Below are positions 42,873 through 53,108 of a stretch of 64,000 bases of DNA, piece by piece. The DNA lies in the NCBI RefSeq assembly GCF_020084865.1, contig NZ_CP071953.1:930001-994000 (forward strand), in the 5' to 3' direction. This stretch comes from Candidatus Kaistella beijingensis (lineage in GTDB: Bacteria; Bacteroidota; Bacteroidia; Flavobacteriales; Weeksellaceae). Below the pieces are notes generated by a model. That model saw nothing but the letters and a program-made list of their open reading frames with translations. It searched no databases and was not told where the DNA came from. The translations under genes were made by a program, and so were the position numbers. Numbering within the stretch: the stretch's first letter is position 1; each line of letters opens with the position of its first letter.

Positions 42873-45500
42873 TTACTTTTTAATCATCAGTTTTGAAGAA
42901 TAGTTTACGCCCAATCCTGAAACTTTTACCACATAAACTCCGTTTGCAAGATTTTGTGTGTTTACAGCTTCTGTAGCCGACATTTTCTGGCTGGAAACTA
43001 ATTTCCCTGATGCGTCGAAAATTTCAACGTTTACTTTTCCTAGAATATTTTTAGCTGATTTGAAGTAAAACTCATTTTTAGCCGGGTTTGGATAAATGCT
43101 TAATGCAGCATTGTTTCCAGTTTCACTCGTTGCAGCAGTAGCACATTCAGTAGGTACAGTAAAATCTTCCACCTGGTCATTGATGTTGGTTTTTGAGCCT
43201 GCAGCTGCATTAACTCCTAAACCTCTTTTTGCAAAAACATTCCAAATCATACATTTATCTGCTCCTCCTGTTTCTGTGTTTGCAGCTTCTGCAGCCAGGA
43301 TCGCATTTCTACCTTCAATAAATCCAGGGTTGCAGCCTTGTAAAGCCAAAGCATTATAAACAAGTTGTAATACTCTTGTACTACCGTTTGTATTATTTGA
43401 CATTACGTCTGAAGAATATCCATATTTTTCAGCATACTTCCAATGAAGATCCCACAGCATTGTTGCCCAAACAAATCCAATTGAATGCACGTCTGGTACA
43501 ATTGCTCCTGCTGTATTGGTATATTCCATCCCGTTAGTTCTTCCATAAGTGTAATTATTTACGGCAAAATTTGGAGAGTACTGTGCAGGTCTAATTCCCA
43601 GTCCATCTATTGGTTCTGATGTGGCATAAGTTCCGATTCCTCGTGGTACCGCTGCTGTCGCATTTGGTTGGTTGGTAAGCATCACTGCAAAGAAATCTGA
43701 CCAACCTTCACCCATCTGCTCTTTACTTACCGCAGAATTTAAACAAGAATAACCTGCTCCTGTTCTACGGTTAGATATACCATGACCATATTCGTGGATG
43801 ATAACTCCATTATCGAAACTTCCGTCTCTAGTTGGCTGTTCATTGGCATTGTATCTCAACGTAATATTTACGTTGGTTCCTGCATCTAACAAACCTTTCA
43901 TATAAACACCTTCAGGATTTTCGATTAATACGGACGGAATTGTGATATTAGGATTAGTTCCGCCCATACCTCCTGTTGGTGTAGAATCTGGTTGGCTGTA
44001 AATAATTGCCGCAACTGCTCCTGCATCTTGTGCTGCTTGTACTTTTGCTTGGAATTCACAGGTTCCTCTTGCAATTAAACCGATTTTACCTGCCAATGAA
44101 CCTGCTGGTAAAGGTGTACATGCATCCAAAACAGGTGATAATTTAACATCTGCAGTAACTCCGGTTGGTGTAAGAGCTGGACCAAAAGTAGTTGAAATAA
44201 GACTGGCTACAATTCTGTTAACCGCTTCTGTAGGTGCGTTATAAAATACCCTTCTAATTACACCCGGATCCCAAAGATACATCTGCATTCTGGGTCTTGA
44301 ACCGTCGATAGGAGATGAAAAGTTTGCATTATTTGTTCCTCCTCCATCTTGGGATTCAGCCATCACATAATCATTTTGAGAACCTCCTTTTCCAAAGTTC
44401 CATGCCTGGAAGTTTCTTCCGAGTTCATTAAATCCGAGACGGTAGAAAATATCGTGAACTTTGTTATTTACATAAAATAAGTTAGTTGTTGCAGCATTCA
44501 AATTACCTGGAGTGTCATTGACTACAAAAGGGAAATCGAAAACTCTGTTTGCTCCACCATCGGCATAAGAACCAGCTGCATTTGCATTGTTTCTATCGTC
44601 ATACGCCATTACGTTATTTCCTCGTGTTGTATTATAACTTCCTACATACGTTCCTCCCAAAATGGTATGCCAACCTTCAGGTGAAGCATCTAAAAACCAA
44701 GGGTTGCTCAGCAATTGTCTGGAGCCGTGATTCGGACTTTCCAGCGGGAGTGCAAAAACGTTATAACTTGCATCCAAAGGTGCTGCAGCGGCAAAAGATT
44801 TTGCTATTTCTCCATTTGAAGATTGATCATTATTGAAATTTACCGCAAATCCTTCTGGCGTATGTGCTGAATAGTCGTGGTGGTAAGCATCATGCTTGAA
44901 ATTGCACGTAAGAGTAAGGTTTTGCTTGCTCAATATTTCACCAGTTGTTGCGTCCGCAAGTACATCCCAATAATTTGAGGTTCCTTTTTCTTCGAACATA
45001 AATTCATGGCAAAGTCTTAAATCACCATTTTCAGCAGGAAAATAAATAAGTCTTGTTTTTGCAAAAGGAGTATCTAAATCGGCTGCATCAATTGCAATTA
45101 ACTGATAATTTGTGGAATTCTTCAAATTCATTGTTTGCGCAACAGTAGCAAAAACAGCTTTGTTGCTTCGGGCTGAACTCGGCAAAGAGACAGATTTGAA
45201 ATCTTTAGTAAATCCATCATTGAAATAATTCACTTTCTGATCTTTGATCAAAGCCGTTCCTACCGCATTGTAAATTGGAATACCGTTATAGGACTGCTGA
45301 ACCATAACTACATTCGAATTCATTGATTTTGAAACCTCTTTGCTGATGATTTCAAAATTATTGAGGTTGGGTTTCATGAAGGTATTCTTCGAATTCATGT
45401 GGCTCTGAATGATGGATTTAAAATCCTGAGCATTTGCACTACCGAAAGAAAACATCAAACATACCGCCGCAATTTTCAAGGGTAAATTTCTATTTTTCAT
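42873..45500 (-). CDS. Secreted M36 (fungalysin-type) metallopeptidase, T9SS cargo
   Basis: 875 residues. Signal peptide (to about NAQ 25), FTP/PepSY-type propeptide (about 30-200, VQQSYNGIPIYNAVGTALI), catalytic zinc motif HEYGH near 569 with the downstream GEGWSDF Glu, and a PA domain (about 455-540, IARGTCEFQAKVQAAQDAG, NITIPSVLIENPEG) inserted before the zinc site. The C-terminal 70 residues (SIYPNPAKNEFYF ... LMIKK) are a T9SS type A sorting domain. Predicted to be exported across the outer membrane and degrade external protein. Confidence 0.93.
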   Translation of the reverse strand: MKNRNLPLKIAAVCLMFSFGSANAQDFKSIIQSHMNSKNTFMKPNLNNFEIISKEVSKSMNSNVVMVQQSYNGIPIYNAVGTALIKDQKVNYFNDGFTKDFKSVSLPSSARSNKAVFATVAQTMNLKNSTNYQLIAIDAADLDTPFAKTRLIYFPAENGDLRLCHEFMFEEKGTSNYWDVLADATTGEILSKQNLTLTCNFKHDAYHHDYSAHTPEGFAVNFNNDQSSNGEIAKSFAAAAPLDASYNVFALPLESPNHGSRQLLSNPWFLDASPEGWHTILGGTYVGSYNTTRGNNVMAYDDRNNANAAGSYADGGANRVFDFPFVVNDTPGNLNAATTNLFYVNNKVHDIFYRLGFNELGRNFQAWNFGKGGSQNDYVMAESQDGGGTNNANFSSPIDGSRPRMQMYLWDPGVIRRVFYNAPTEAVNRIVASLISTTFGPALTPTGVTADVKLSPVLDACTPLPAGSLAGKIGLIARGTCEFQAKVQAAQDAGAVAAIIYSQPDSTPTGGMGGTNPNITIPSVLIENPEGVYMKGLLDAGTNVNITLRYNANEQPTRDGSFDNGVIIHEYGHGISNRRTGAGYSCLNSAVSKEQMGEGWSDFFAVMLTNQPNATAAVPRGIGTYATSEPIDGLGIRPAQYSPNFAVNNYTYGRTNGMEYTNTAGAIVPDVHSIGFVWATMLWDLHWKYAEKYGYSSDVMSNNTNGSTRVLQLVYNALALQGCNPGFIEGRNAILAAEAANTETGGADKCMIWNVFAKRGLGVNAAAGSKTNINDQVEDFTVPTECATAATSETGNNAALSIYPNPAKNEFYFKSAKNILGKVNVEIFDASGKLVSSQKMSATEAVNTQNLANGVYVVKVSGLGVNYSSKLMIKK

Positions 45501-45628
45501 ATATATTAATTATTTGGCATCGAATATATAAAATATTTTAATATGTTTTAAATTTTTAACACTAAAATATCGCAAATACCTTACAACTAATTTTAACGCA
45601 AATAAACTACAATTTAGAAAAAATAAAA

Positions 45629-45653
45629 AGCCACCATTTTTCAACGGTGGCTT
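45629..45653 (-). terminator. rpsA terminator
   Basis: AGCCACC / GGTGGCT stem followed by Ts on the minus strand. Confidence 0.8.
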
Positions 45654-45676
45654 AAATATTTAAAAGAATTCGAGAA

Positions 45677-47464
45677 TTAGTTTCCGCCTTCCATTTTCTT
45701 TTTCAATTCAGCTAAAACGTCAAGGTCACCAAGAGTTGATTTCTCTTCGTTGCTGGAAGATGCAGCAGGTTTTGAAGCGTTATCTCTCACGTTTTTCTTT
45801 TCCTCATCTCTGAAGATTCCCGTGTGAGAAACTACCACTCTCTTGAATTCTTTGTTGAATTCAATTACTTTGAACTGAGCTTCTTCTCCTTTTTTGATTT
45901 TAGAACCGTCTTCTTTTTCTAACAACCTTGATGGGCAGAACGCTTCAACTTCAGCGTCTTCGAACTGAACTTGTGCACCTTTGTCGAAAACTTCAGTAGC
46001 TTTTCCTGTATGTACAGTTCCTTCTGCATATTTAGTTTCGAATTTATCCCACGGATTTTCCTGCAATTGCTTGTGTCCTAATGAAAGTCTTCTTGCTGCA
46101 GTATCCAATTCTAGAACTACAACGTCTAACTTATCACCAACTGCACAGAATTCTGATGGATGTTTGATTTTCTTAGTCCAAGAAAGATCAGAAATATAGA
46201 TCAAACCATCGATTCCTTCTTCCAATTCTACGAAAACCCCAAAGTTTGTGAAGTTTCTAACAGTTCCAACATGTTTAGAACCAACTGGATACTTAGTTTC
46301 GATGTTCGCCCAAGGATCTTGGTTAAGTTGCTTCATACCAAGAGAAATTTTTCTGTCTTCTCTGTCCAAAGTCAAAACTTCAGCTTCTACTTCATCACCA
46401 ACTTTTACGAAATCTCCTGCGCTTCTCAAGTGAGTTGACCAAGACATTTCAGAAACGTGGATCAATCCTTCCACACCTGGAGCAACCTCAACGAATGCAC
46501 CGTAGTCAGCAAGAACAACCACTTTTCCTTTTACTTTATCACCAACTTTCAAATCAGCAGAAAGCGCATCCCATGGATGAGCTTCCAATTGCTTCATACC
46601 TAATTGGATTCTTGTTTTCTCGTCATCGAAATCAAGGATTACCACTTTTACAGTTTGTCCGTCTTCTAGGATTTCTGATGGGTGATTTACTCTAGACCAA
46701 GAAAGGTCTGTAATGTGGATCAATCCGTCAACTCCTCCTAAATCTACGAATACACCGTAAGAAGTAATATTTTTAACAGTTCCTTCAAGAACCTGTCCTT
46801 TTTCCAGTTGTCCAATGATTTCTCTCTTCTGACCTTCAAGATCTGCTTCGATCAACGCTTTGTGAGAAACTACAACGTTTTTGAATTCTGGGTTGATTTT
46901 CACTACTTTGAATTCCATTGTTTTTCCTACGAACTGATCGTAATCTTTAATAGGTTTCACATCGATTTGAGAACCTGGTAAGAATGCCTCAATTCCGTGA
47001 ACGTCAACGATCATACCACCTTTAGTTCTGGATTTTACGAATCCGTTTACGATTTCACCTGTTTCGTGAAGTTCGTTTACTTTATCCCAAGCTTTAAGCG
47101 TTCTAGCTTTTTTGTGAGAAAGTTGCAACTGACCCGATTTGTCTTCTCTTCTGTCCACCATTACTTCAACCTCATCACCAACTTGCAATCCTTGGTTGTA
47201 ACGGAATTCGTTAAGAGAAATAACACCTTCAGATTTGAAGTTGATGTCAACGATCGCTTCTTTGTCGGTAAGTCTTACTACTTTTCCTACAAGAACGTCG
47301 TTGTCGCTCAAGTTGTTAAGAGAACCGTTGTAGATTTCTTCTAGATCGCTTTTCTCTTTTCTTGCATCAGCATCAAGACCAGACTCGAATGAATCCCAGT
47401 CAAATTGTTCCGGTGCTACGTTTTGGTTCAAAAGAACCTCTTCTTTTACTGTCGTTTCTGACAT
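45677..47464 (-). CDS. rpsA: 30S ribosomal protein S1
   Basis: 595 residues with six S1/OB-fold repeats, beginning near residues 54, 134, 225, 308, 395 and 481 (for example GTVKNITSYGVFVDLGGVDG and GKVVVLADYGAFVEVAPGVEG). Repeats 3-5 are the best conserved, as in other S1 proteins. An acidic N-terminus and a short lysine-rich C-terminus are normal for Bacteroidetes. Binds mRNA on the 30S; in Bacteroidetes, with weak Shine-Dalgarno use, its role is thought to be important. Confidence 0.97.
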   Translation of the reverse strand: MSETTVKEEVLLNQNVAPEQFDWDSFESGLDADARKEKSDLEEIYNGSLNNLSDNDVLVGKVVRLTDKEAIVDINFKSEGVISLNEFRYNQGLQVGDEVEVMVDRREDKSGQLQLSHKKARTLKAWDKVNELHETGEIVNGFVKSRTKGGMIVDVHGIEAFLPGSQIDVKPIKDYDQFVGKTMEFKVVKINPEFKNVVVSHKALIEADLEGQKREIIGQLEKGQVLEGTVKNITSYGVFVDLGGVDGLIHITDLSWSRVNHPSEILEDGQTVKVVILDFDDEKTRIQLGMKQLEAHPWDALSADLKVGDKVKGKVVVLADYGAFVEVAPGVEGLIHVSEMSWSTHLRSAGDFVKVGDEVEAEVLTLDREDRKISLGMKQLNQDPWANIETKYPVGSKHVGTVRNFTNFGVFVELEEGIDGLIYISDLSWTKKIKHPSEFCAVGDKLDVVVLELDTAARRLSLGHKQLQENPWDKFETKYAEGTVHTGKATEVFDKGAQVQFEDAEVEAFCPSRLLEKEDGSKIKKGEEAQFKVIEFNKEFKRVVVSHTGIFRDEEKKNVRDNASKPAASSSNEEKSTLGDLDVLAELKKKMEGGN

Positions 47465-47671
47465 AATTAAATAATTTGTATTCTTTCTTTTTCGATGTTT
47501 GGCTTAATGTGGCTCTCGAAAAATACGGAAGATGTTAATTGTAAATGTTTTAACCTCGCCAAATGCTTCCACAAAAAGTGGTGCAAAATTACTGAAAATA
47601 TTTGAGTTACAATCTGTTTCAGTGAAATTTTTATTAAACATTTAAGTCTCCAAAATTCTGTCAAAAATTGC

Positions 47672-47679
47672 TATCTTTG
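47672..47679 (+). promoter_or_regulatory. -7 box of the MerR gene
   Basis: TATCTTTG, 24 bp before the ATG. Confidence 0.5.
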
Positions 47680-47703
47680 AAATTCAAATTTTCGAACTAA
47701 AAA

Positions 47704-48045
47704 ATGAAAATTAATCTTCCGGACAAACTTTATTATTCTATTGGTGAAGTAGCAAAAGCGTTTAACGTAAATGCTTCGCTCATTCGTTATTGGGAGCAGG
47801 AATTCCCTATTATTAAACCTAAAAAAAATAAGAAGGGGAACCGATATTTCACGCCGGAAGACATAAAAAATCTGAAAATTATCTATCATTTGGTGAAAGA
47901 GAAAGGCTATACTTTAGACGGTGCCCGAATTGCTTTAACCACCAACTCGAAAATTTCTGAAACCATTACCATGATCGACCGCCTGGAATTTGTAAAAGCA
48001 GAATTACAAAAACTCAAGGAATCTTTGGTGGATAAGCCTGAATAA
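47704..48045 (+). CDS. MerR-family transcription regulator
   Basis: 113 residues. N-terminal winged helix: YSIGEVAKAFNVNASLIRYWEQEFPIIKPKKNKKGNRYFTPEDIKNL, followed by a short dimerisation coiled coil (MIDRLEFVKAELQKLKESL). No effector domain or metal-binding Cys, so it is the small MerR group whose targets are unknown. Confidence 0.92.
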   Translation: MKINLPDKLYYSIGEVAKAFNVNASLIRYWEQEFPIIKPKKNKKGNRYFTPEDIKNLKIIYHLVKEKGYTLDGARIALTTNSKISETITMIDRLEFVKAELQKLKESLVDKPE

Positions 48046-48111
48046 ATACTTTTTCTACCACTTTAGCAAGTTTACATTTCTTCTAATCCGTTAACACGAT
48101 TTTACAAAATT

Positions 48112-48125
48112 GGGTGATTTCACCC
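48112..48125 (+). promoter_or_regulatory. Operator-like palindrome GGGTGATTTCACCC (copy 4)
   Basis: Both half sites intact (GGGTGA / TCACCC), 46 bp upstream of the -7 box of the helix-hairpin-helix gene. Confidence 0.5.
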
Positions 48126-48171
48126 TAAAAAATACCGTGTTTTAACCCATAGTGCGAGATGCTTTATGCAA

Positions 48172-48179
48172 TATGTTTG
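48172..48179 (+). promoter_or_regulatory. -7 box of the helix-hairpin-helix gene
   Basis: TATGTTTG, 15 bp before the chosen ATG (48195) and downstream of an in-frame ATG at 48159, which argues against the earlier start. Confidence 0.6.
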
Positions 48180-48194
48180 CATAAAAAACACATC

Positions 48195-49607
48195 ATGAAT
48201 CTACACATCCAACTTTCAGCAGCGAAGAACTACTTTTTAGGCTTCGTTACATCGGGAGCAATTTTATTCTCGGGGCTACTCTACTTTAGCGGTAAAGGCA
48301 ATGAAGATGCAGGATCAACTACCAAGTTTTCGGAAGCGGAATATGTCGCAGCAGAAAAAATTCAGTTAAAGGAATTCGATCCAAATAGTTTGACCGAAAA
48401 TGAATGGAAAATGCTGGGATTTTCTGAAAGACAAACTGCCACCATTTTAAAATATAAAAATGTTGTTGGCGGGAATTTTACTTCGAAACAGCAATTAAAA
48501 AAGTGCTACGCCATTTCGGGCGAGAAATTCGCAGAGTTGGAACCTTACATCTTACTTCCTGAGACTTCGGTTTCTTCCTATAAAAATTACGAATCGAATT
48601 ATAATCGTAGAAATTATTATCAAAATTCTAGCTTCAAAAATCATTATGTTAAGAAGTCATTAACAGTTCCCGGAAAATTTAATCCTGATCACTTTTCAGT
48701 GACCGATTTTATTAAGATGGGGTTCACTGAAAATCAAGCAAACTCTATTCTAAAATACAAAAATTATTTGGGAGGAAGTTTTATTAGCAAAGAAAAATTC
48801 AAAAATTGCTTTATCATTAGTGACGAAAATTACCGGAAAATGGAGCCTTACCTTTTGCTTCCGGAAAAAACGCCGGAAAAGTATGTGATGTCAAAACCTA
48901 ATTTCCAAGATTCTTACGCCAAAACAGAGAAAGCGAAAGTCAATTATCAAAACTTTGATCCAAACATGACTGATTTGGAAGGGTGGAAAAATTTGGGATT
49001 CTCTGAAAAACAAGCTCAAGTTATCATCAATTATAGAGATAGAAATTTAAAGGGCAGTTTCAAAAGTTTAGAAGACATTCAAAGATGCTTCGTGATTTCC
49101 GCAGATAAATTTGAAGAGTTGAAACCGTACATCGTTTTGAATGCGGAGACGTTTAAACCGGCTCAAAACAACAGCAACCCTCCTCATAACAATTCATCCT
49201 CAAAAATTTATGAAGCCAAAACCGATTTCAGTAAAACAGACTTGAATGTGATTACTTTTAAACAACTTATCGAGTATGGCTTTGATGATAAAAGCGCGGC
49301 AAGCTTCATTGGGTTCCGAAATAAACTGGGTGGATTCATCAATAAAAATCAGATTCTCGACACTTATAATATTGACAAAATATTAGCACAACGTTTGGTT
49401 TATACAGCTCCCTTAAATACGGAAAATGTTCAAAAATACACTTTAGCGGACGCGCCGGAATCTTGGTTGAAAAATCACCCTTACTTCAAGTATTATGCTG
49501 ATAAAATTATCTATTACCGAATTTCCTTTACCAATGAAAAGAAGTTCTTCAAAACGATGAATATCAAACCAGAAGCGGAAGAGAAAATGAAACTGTATTT
49601 AAAATAA
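48195..49607 (+). CDS. Helix-hairpin-helix repeat protein, membrane-anchored
   Basis: 470 residues from ATG 48195. One N-terminal membrane helix (FVTSGAILFSGLLYFSG), then four ComEA-type HhH repeats (near 60, 160, 262, 360): each has FDPN-x-LTENEWKMLGFSERQTATILKYK-like text followed by GG-x-F-x-SKEQLKKCY and EPYILL. ComEA-like repeats bind DNA without sequence preference; this multi-copy form is typical of Bacteroidetes. It could act in DNA uptake or be structural; unproven. Confidence 0.85.
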   Translation: MNLHIQLSAAKNYFLGFVTSGAILFSGLLYFSGKGNEDAGSTTKFSEAEYVAAEKIQLKEFDPNSLTENEWKMLGFSERQTATILKYKNVVGGNFTSKQQLKKCYAISGEKFAELEPYILLPETSVSSYKNYESNYNRRNYYQNSSFKNHYVKKSLTVPGKFNPDHFSVTDFIKMGFTENQANSILKYKNYLGGSFISKEKFKNCFIISDENYRKMEPYLLLPEKTPEKYVMSKPNFQDSYAKTEKAKVNYQNFDPNMTDLEGWKNLGFSEKQAQVIINYRDRNLKGSFKSLEDIQRCFVISADKFEELKPYIVLNAETFKPAQNNSNPPHNNSSSKIYEAKTDFSKTDLNVITFKQLIEYGFDDKSAASFIGFRNKLGGFINKNQILDTYNIDKILAQRLVYTAPLNTENVQKYTLADAPESWLKNHPYFKYYADKIIYYRISFTNEKKFFKTMNIKPEAEEKMKLYLK

Positions 49608-49611
49608 AAAA

Positions 49612-49642
49612 AATCAGCTTCCTTGGAAGCTGATTTTTTTAA
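49612..49642. terminator. Bidirectional terminator
   Basis: AATCAGCTTCC / GGAAGCTGATT with a TT loop and T run, between two converging genes. Confidence 0.85.
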
Positions 49643-49655
49643 ACTATAAGGGCAA

Positions 49656-51569
49656 TTATTTTTTAATAAACTTAACCGATTGATCATCCACTTTCAAAAT
49701 ATAAACTCCCGGATTTAGTTTTTGTACATTGATGGAATTTTTATTTTTAAAAGGAGTATTTTCCTGCTGAATTAACTTTCCTGAAAGATCAACAATTGAA
49801 GCGTTTTTAATATTGCCGATTTTTTTACCCTTAACAAACAATTCATTTCCAACCACTGGATTTGGATAAATTGACAAATCATTTTCGGCATATATCTGTG
49901 CATCGGAAACCACTAATGTTCCAATATTTTCACAATAATTGGAAGGATGTTGTTCCCATTCTGAAAGTGTAAAGGTTGAATTTGGCTGATTTACAGAATT
50001 CAGACGGTAGAGCGAAACATTTCCCAATATTGCAGAATTGCTTTGATCTTTTACTCCAACCGCATCAACCGTGGTTGACGCATACCGCAACTCAATATAA
50101 TTACTTCCGCTGAAAGTAAGTTGTGGCGCCGCAGTAACAAATCTTGCCTGATCATTGTTTATACAGGTGAAAGTCGCATTTGGATTTAATATAACAAAAG
50201 TCTCATTGTTTTGCACAATTCCCTCCAATTCATAGGGTGCAGGAAAATAGTATTGCGTACCGTTAAAAAACTGGATACTCATTCGGTACTTATTCAGAGT
50301 TACGGCATGTCCTGTTTTGTTGGTAATTTCCAAGGCTTTGTTGTTGGAAGAACCTTCCAAATATTTGGTAATCATTAAATCTTTTGCATAAATATCAGCA
50401 TCTAGAGTAGTTACCGTAACTAGGTTACTTTCCGCAGATTCGGCATAATTATTATTGTAAGCCTTTACCGAAAAGGTATAGGGAGTTGAAGGCGTAAGAT
50501 GATCTGCAACGAAAGAGTTATTTTTAGCAGTACCGATCAAAGTTCCGTTCTGATAAACTTTAAAACCTAAAATCGACGGATCAGATGGAGTGCTCCAATT
50601 CAAATTTACGAAGTATGCGCTGTTCTGTGCAACATTCAAGTTGGTAACCTGTGACGGAGAAACTACACTTGGCGTCTGATTCCAAATTAAGTTAACCCAT
50701 TCAGGATGATCGATAAAAGGATTTCTATTTTTTTGAATCCCAAAAACCGCATTGTTCCGGTCGATCTCCTTTTGCGAAACAGGATCTTGGTTGTGCCAAT
50801 TCAGCAGCATCGCAACATACCAATCTTCAAAAGCTTTTTCCTCTGTTCCGTCGAGCGGGCTTGTATCGTTTGCAGCAGAAGTTCCGTTGTAAAAATTGAA
50901 GTTATTTAATTTCCCTTCATACCGAACAGCGAAATAAAGCAAACTTCTTGCGATATCGCCTTTAAATTCATCAATAGGTTCATAAACACGCCCCGTATAA
51001 CCAGAATTTGGCGTTGCATTCTTTCCAATTTTAGACGTATTGGTAAAATTATAATAAACCAAAGACGGTGTTGTAGAAGAAATTCCGTAAGGATAATTAC
51101 TTCGCAGCTGATTGATCCTGGCATCCGTAGGAAACACATAAAACAAATCAGAATACATAGGATAGTTACTATTAAAAGTGCTTTGCGGCATCATGTGCTC
51201 CCGGTTCCAACCTTGTCCTTCGGCGCTTGCAGATCCAGTTGAATTTGCAGTAGTATATTCGTAGGCATCTGGTCCAGCTGGTTTTTCGGAATAAATATCC
51301 AACAAAATATAATCCATCGTATTTGTTGTAGAATTAAAGATGGGATTGTTGGAGGGTGTATGATCATAATAAACGTCCAGATCGGTTTGCTTATAAAATT
51401 CCTGCAGGTCGCCATAATGCCAATTGATGTATCTTGCAGATATGATTTCGTGCAATTTTGTTTTTAAAGCGTAACCAGTTAATCCAGAAGTGCCATCATA
51501 ATACCCTGTAGGAATCTGCGCCAAGCCCAAAAAAGGAACTAAAAAAAGCGAAAGTAAAGTTATCCTCAT
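49656..51569 (-). CDS. Secreted endonuclease I with FN3 and lamin-tail-like domains, T9SS cargo
   Basis: 637 residues. Signal peptide ending GLAQ. Endonuclease I domain (about 20-300) with NREHMMPQS near 121 and WHNQDPVSQKEIDRN; fibronectin III (about 308-390, LNVAQNSAYFVNLNWSTPSDPSILGFKVYQ); LTD-like beta domain (about 395-520, KYLEGSSNNKALEITNKTG); T9SS type A sorting domain (about 565-637, SIYPNPVVGNELFV ... SVKFIKK). Extracellular DNA degradation is predicted. Confidence 0.92.
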   Translation of the reverse strand: MRITLLSLFLVPFLGLAQIPTGYYDGTSGLTGYALKTKLHEIISARYINWHYGDLQEFYKQTDLDVYYDHTPSNNPIFNSTTNTMDYILLDIYSEKPAGPDAYEYTTANSTGSASAEGQGWNREHMMPQSTFNSNYPMYSDLFYVFPTDARINQLRSNYPYGISSTTPSLVYYNFTNTSKIGKNATPNSGYTGRVYEPIDEFKGDIARSLLYFAVRYEGKLNNFNFYNGTSAANDTSPLDGTEEKAFEDWYVAMLLNWHNQDPVSQKEIDRNNAVFGIQKNRNPFIDHPEWVNLIWNQTPSVVSPSQVTNLNVAQNSAYFVNLNWSTPSDPSILGFKVYQNGTLIGTAKNNSFVADHLTPSTPYTFSVKAYNNNYAESAESNLVTVTTLDADIYAKDLMITKYLEGSSNNKALEITNKTGHAVTLNKYRMSIQFFNGTQYYFPAPYELEGIVQNNETFVILNPNATFTCINNDQARFVTAAPQLTFSGSNYIELRYASTTVDAVGVKDQSNSAILGNVSLYRLNSVNQPNSTFTLSEWEQHPSNYCENIGTLVVSDAQIYAENDLSIYPNPVVGNELFVKGKKIGNIKNASIVDLSGKLIQQENTPFKNKNSINVQKLNPGVYILKVDDQSVKFIKK

Positions 51570-51738
51570 TACAATATTTTTTCGGTCGCTAAATTACTTA
51601 ATAAAGTGATGCAAAAAATCCGAACTCATGTTAATTTTATTAAAATTGAATATTAGTAAAGTCGTCATTTTCAAAAAAATATCATGAATACTGGAAAAAT
51701 TCAACACAAAAAATATTTTTAGACTTCTACATTTTAAT

Positions 51739-51746
51739 TATCTTTG
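51739..51746 (+). promoter_or_regulatory. -7 box of the acyl-CoA dehydrogenase gene
   Basis: TATCTTTG, 16 bp before the ATG. Confidence 0.5.
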
Positions 51747-51762
51747 AAAACAAATAAAATTT

Positions 51763-52902
51763 ATGAATAGCGATACTCTACACAACATCAATATGATTGC
51801 TGAAACTGCACGTGATTTTGCAGAAAAAAATATTCGTCCACACATTATGGAATGGGATGAAAGCCAAACTTTTCCCGTTGAGCTTTTTCACCAACTTGGC
51901 GAAATGGGTTTCATGGGAATTGTAATTCCTGAAGAATACGGCGGTTCTGGTTTAGGTTACCACGAATATGTTGCCATTTTGGACGAAATTTCTCAGGTTG
52001 ATCCATCAATCGGACTTTCTGTTGCGGCACACAATTCACTTTGTACCAATCATATCTATGAGTTTGGAAATGAGGTGCAACGTCATAAATGGCTGCCTCA
52101 ACTCGCTTCCGGAAAAGTAATCGGAGCATGGGGACTCACTGAGCACAACACCGGATCAGATTCGGGCGGAATGAGCACAACCGCTGTAAAAGATGGTGAT
52201 GACTGGATTTTGAACGGAGCTAAAAATTTCATCACCCACGCAATTTCGGGAGATATTGCCGTAGTAATGACAAGAACAGGCGAAAAGGGAGCTAGAAATA
52301 ATTCTACGGCCTTTGTACTTGAAAAAGGAATGCCAGGATTTTCTTCAGGAAAAAAAGAGAACAAATTGGGAATGCGCGCTTCGGAAACCGCAGAATTAAT
52401 TTTCGATAACGTAAGGGTTCCTGATGCAAACAGACTCGGCGAAGTTGGCGAAGGTTTCAAACAGGCAATGAAAATATTGGATGGCGGAAGAATTTCTATC
52501 GCAGCTTTAAGTTTAGGAATAGCGAGAGGTGCTTACAAAGCTGCTTTAAAATATTCTTTGGAAAGACAACAGTTCGGGCGACCAATCAACCAATTCCAAG
52601 CGATTAACTTTATGCTTGCAGATATGGCGACCGAAATCGATGCTGCTGAATTACTAATCCAAAGAGCTTCAACTTTGAAAAATGCAAAAAGACCGATGAC
52701 CAAAGAGGGAGCTATGGCAAAATTGTACGCTTCTGAAGCTTGTGTAAGGATTGCCAACAATGCCGTTCAGGTTTTCGGAGGTTATGGTTATACCAAAGAT
52801 TTTCCGGTGGAAAAATTCTATAGAGATTCAAAACTTTGTACCATTGGCGAAGGAACTTCGGAGATCCAGAGATTGGTAATCGGAAGAGAAATTTCAAAGT
52901 AA
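51763..52902 (+). CDS. Acyl-CoA dehydrogenase (short/medium-chain type)
   Basis: 379 residues, normal. FAD enzyme oxidising acyl-CoA to enoyl-CoA. Seen: VIPEEYGGSGLGYHEYV, AWGLTEHNTGSDSGG (substrate/FAD loop), LGMRASETAELIFDNVRVP, ALSLGIARGAYKAALKYSLERQQFG, QVFGGYGYTKDFPVEKFYRDSK and GEGTSEIQ with the catalytic Glu. Chain-length preference not readable. Confidence 0.94.
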   Translation: MNSDTLHNINMIAETARDFAEKNIRPHIMEWDESQTFPVELFHQLGEMGFMGIVIPEEYGGSGLGYHEYVAILDEISQVDPSIGLSVAAHNSLCTNHIYEFGNEVQRHKWLPQLASGKVIGAWGLTEHNTGSDSGGMSTTAVKDGDDWILNGAKNFITHAISGDIAVVMTRTGEKGARNNSTAFVLEKGMPGFSSGKKENKLGMRASETAELIFDNVRVPDANRLGEVGEGFKQAMKILDGGRISIAALSLGIARGAYKAALKYSLERQQFGRPINQFQAINFMLADMATEIDAAELLIQRASTLKNAKRPMTKEGAMAKLYASEACVRIANNAVQVFGGYGYTKDFPVEKFYRDSKLCTIGEGTSEIQRLVIGREISK

Positions 52903-52926
52903 TATAAACATAAAAATGTTATTTAA

Positions 52927-52954
52927 AACACCGGAAATCTTCGGTGTTTTTTGT
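52927..52954 (+). terminator. Acyl-CoA dehydrogenase terminator
   Basis: AACACCG / CGGTGTT stem and T run. Confidence 0.8.
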
Positions 52955-53108
52955 TTTGTTTTAGAATTTTGGCTAACAAGTAAGGTGGTATTCGTTTTAT
53001 AAATTAACTCAAACTGCTACGTGATTGGGTGGAATCCAACGGCAAAGCATCGCGCATATTTTTATTTTCAGAGAGTAAATTAGTTATCAATCAGGAGTTT
53101 TACGAAAA

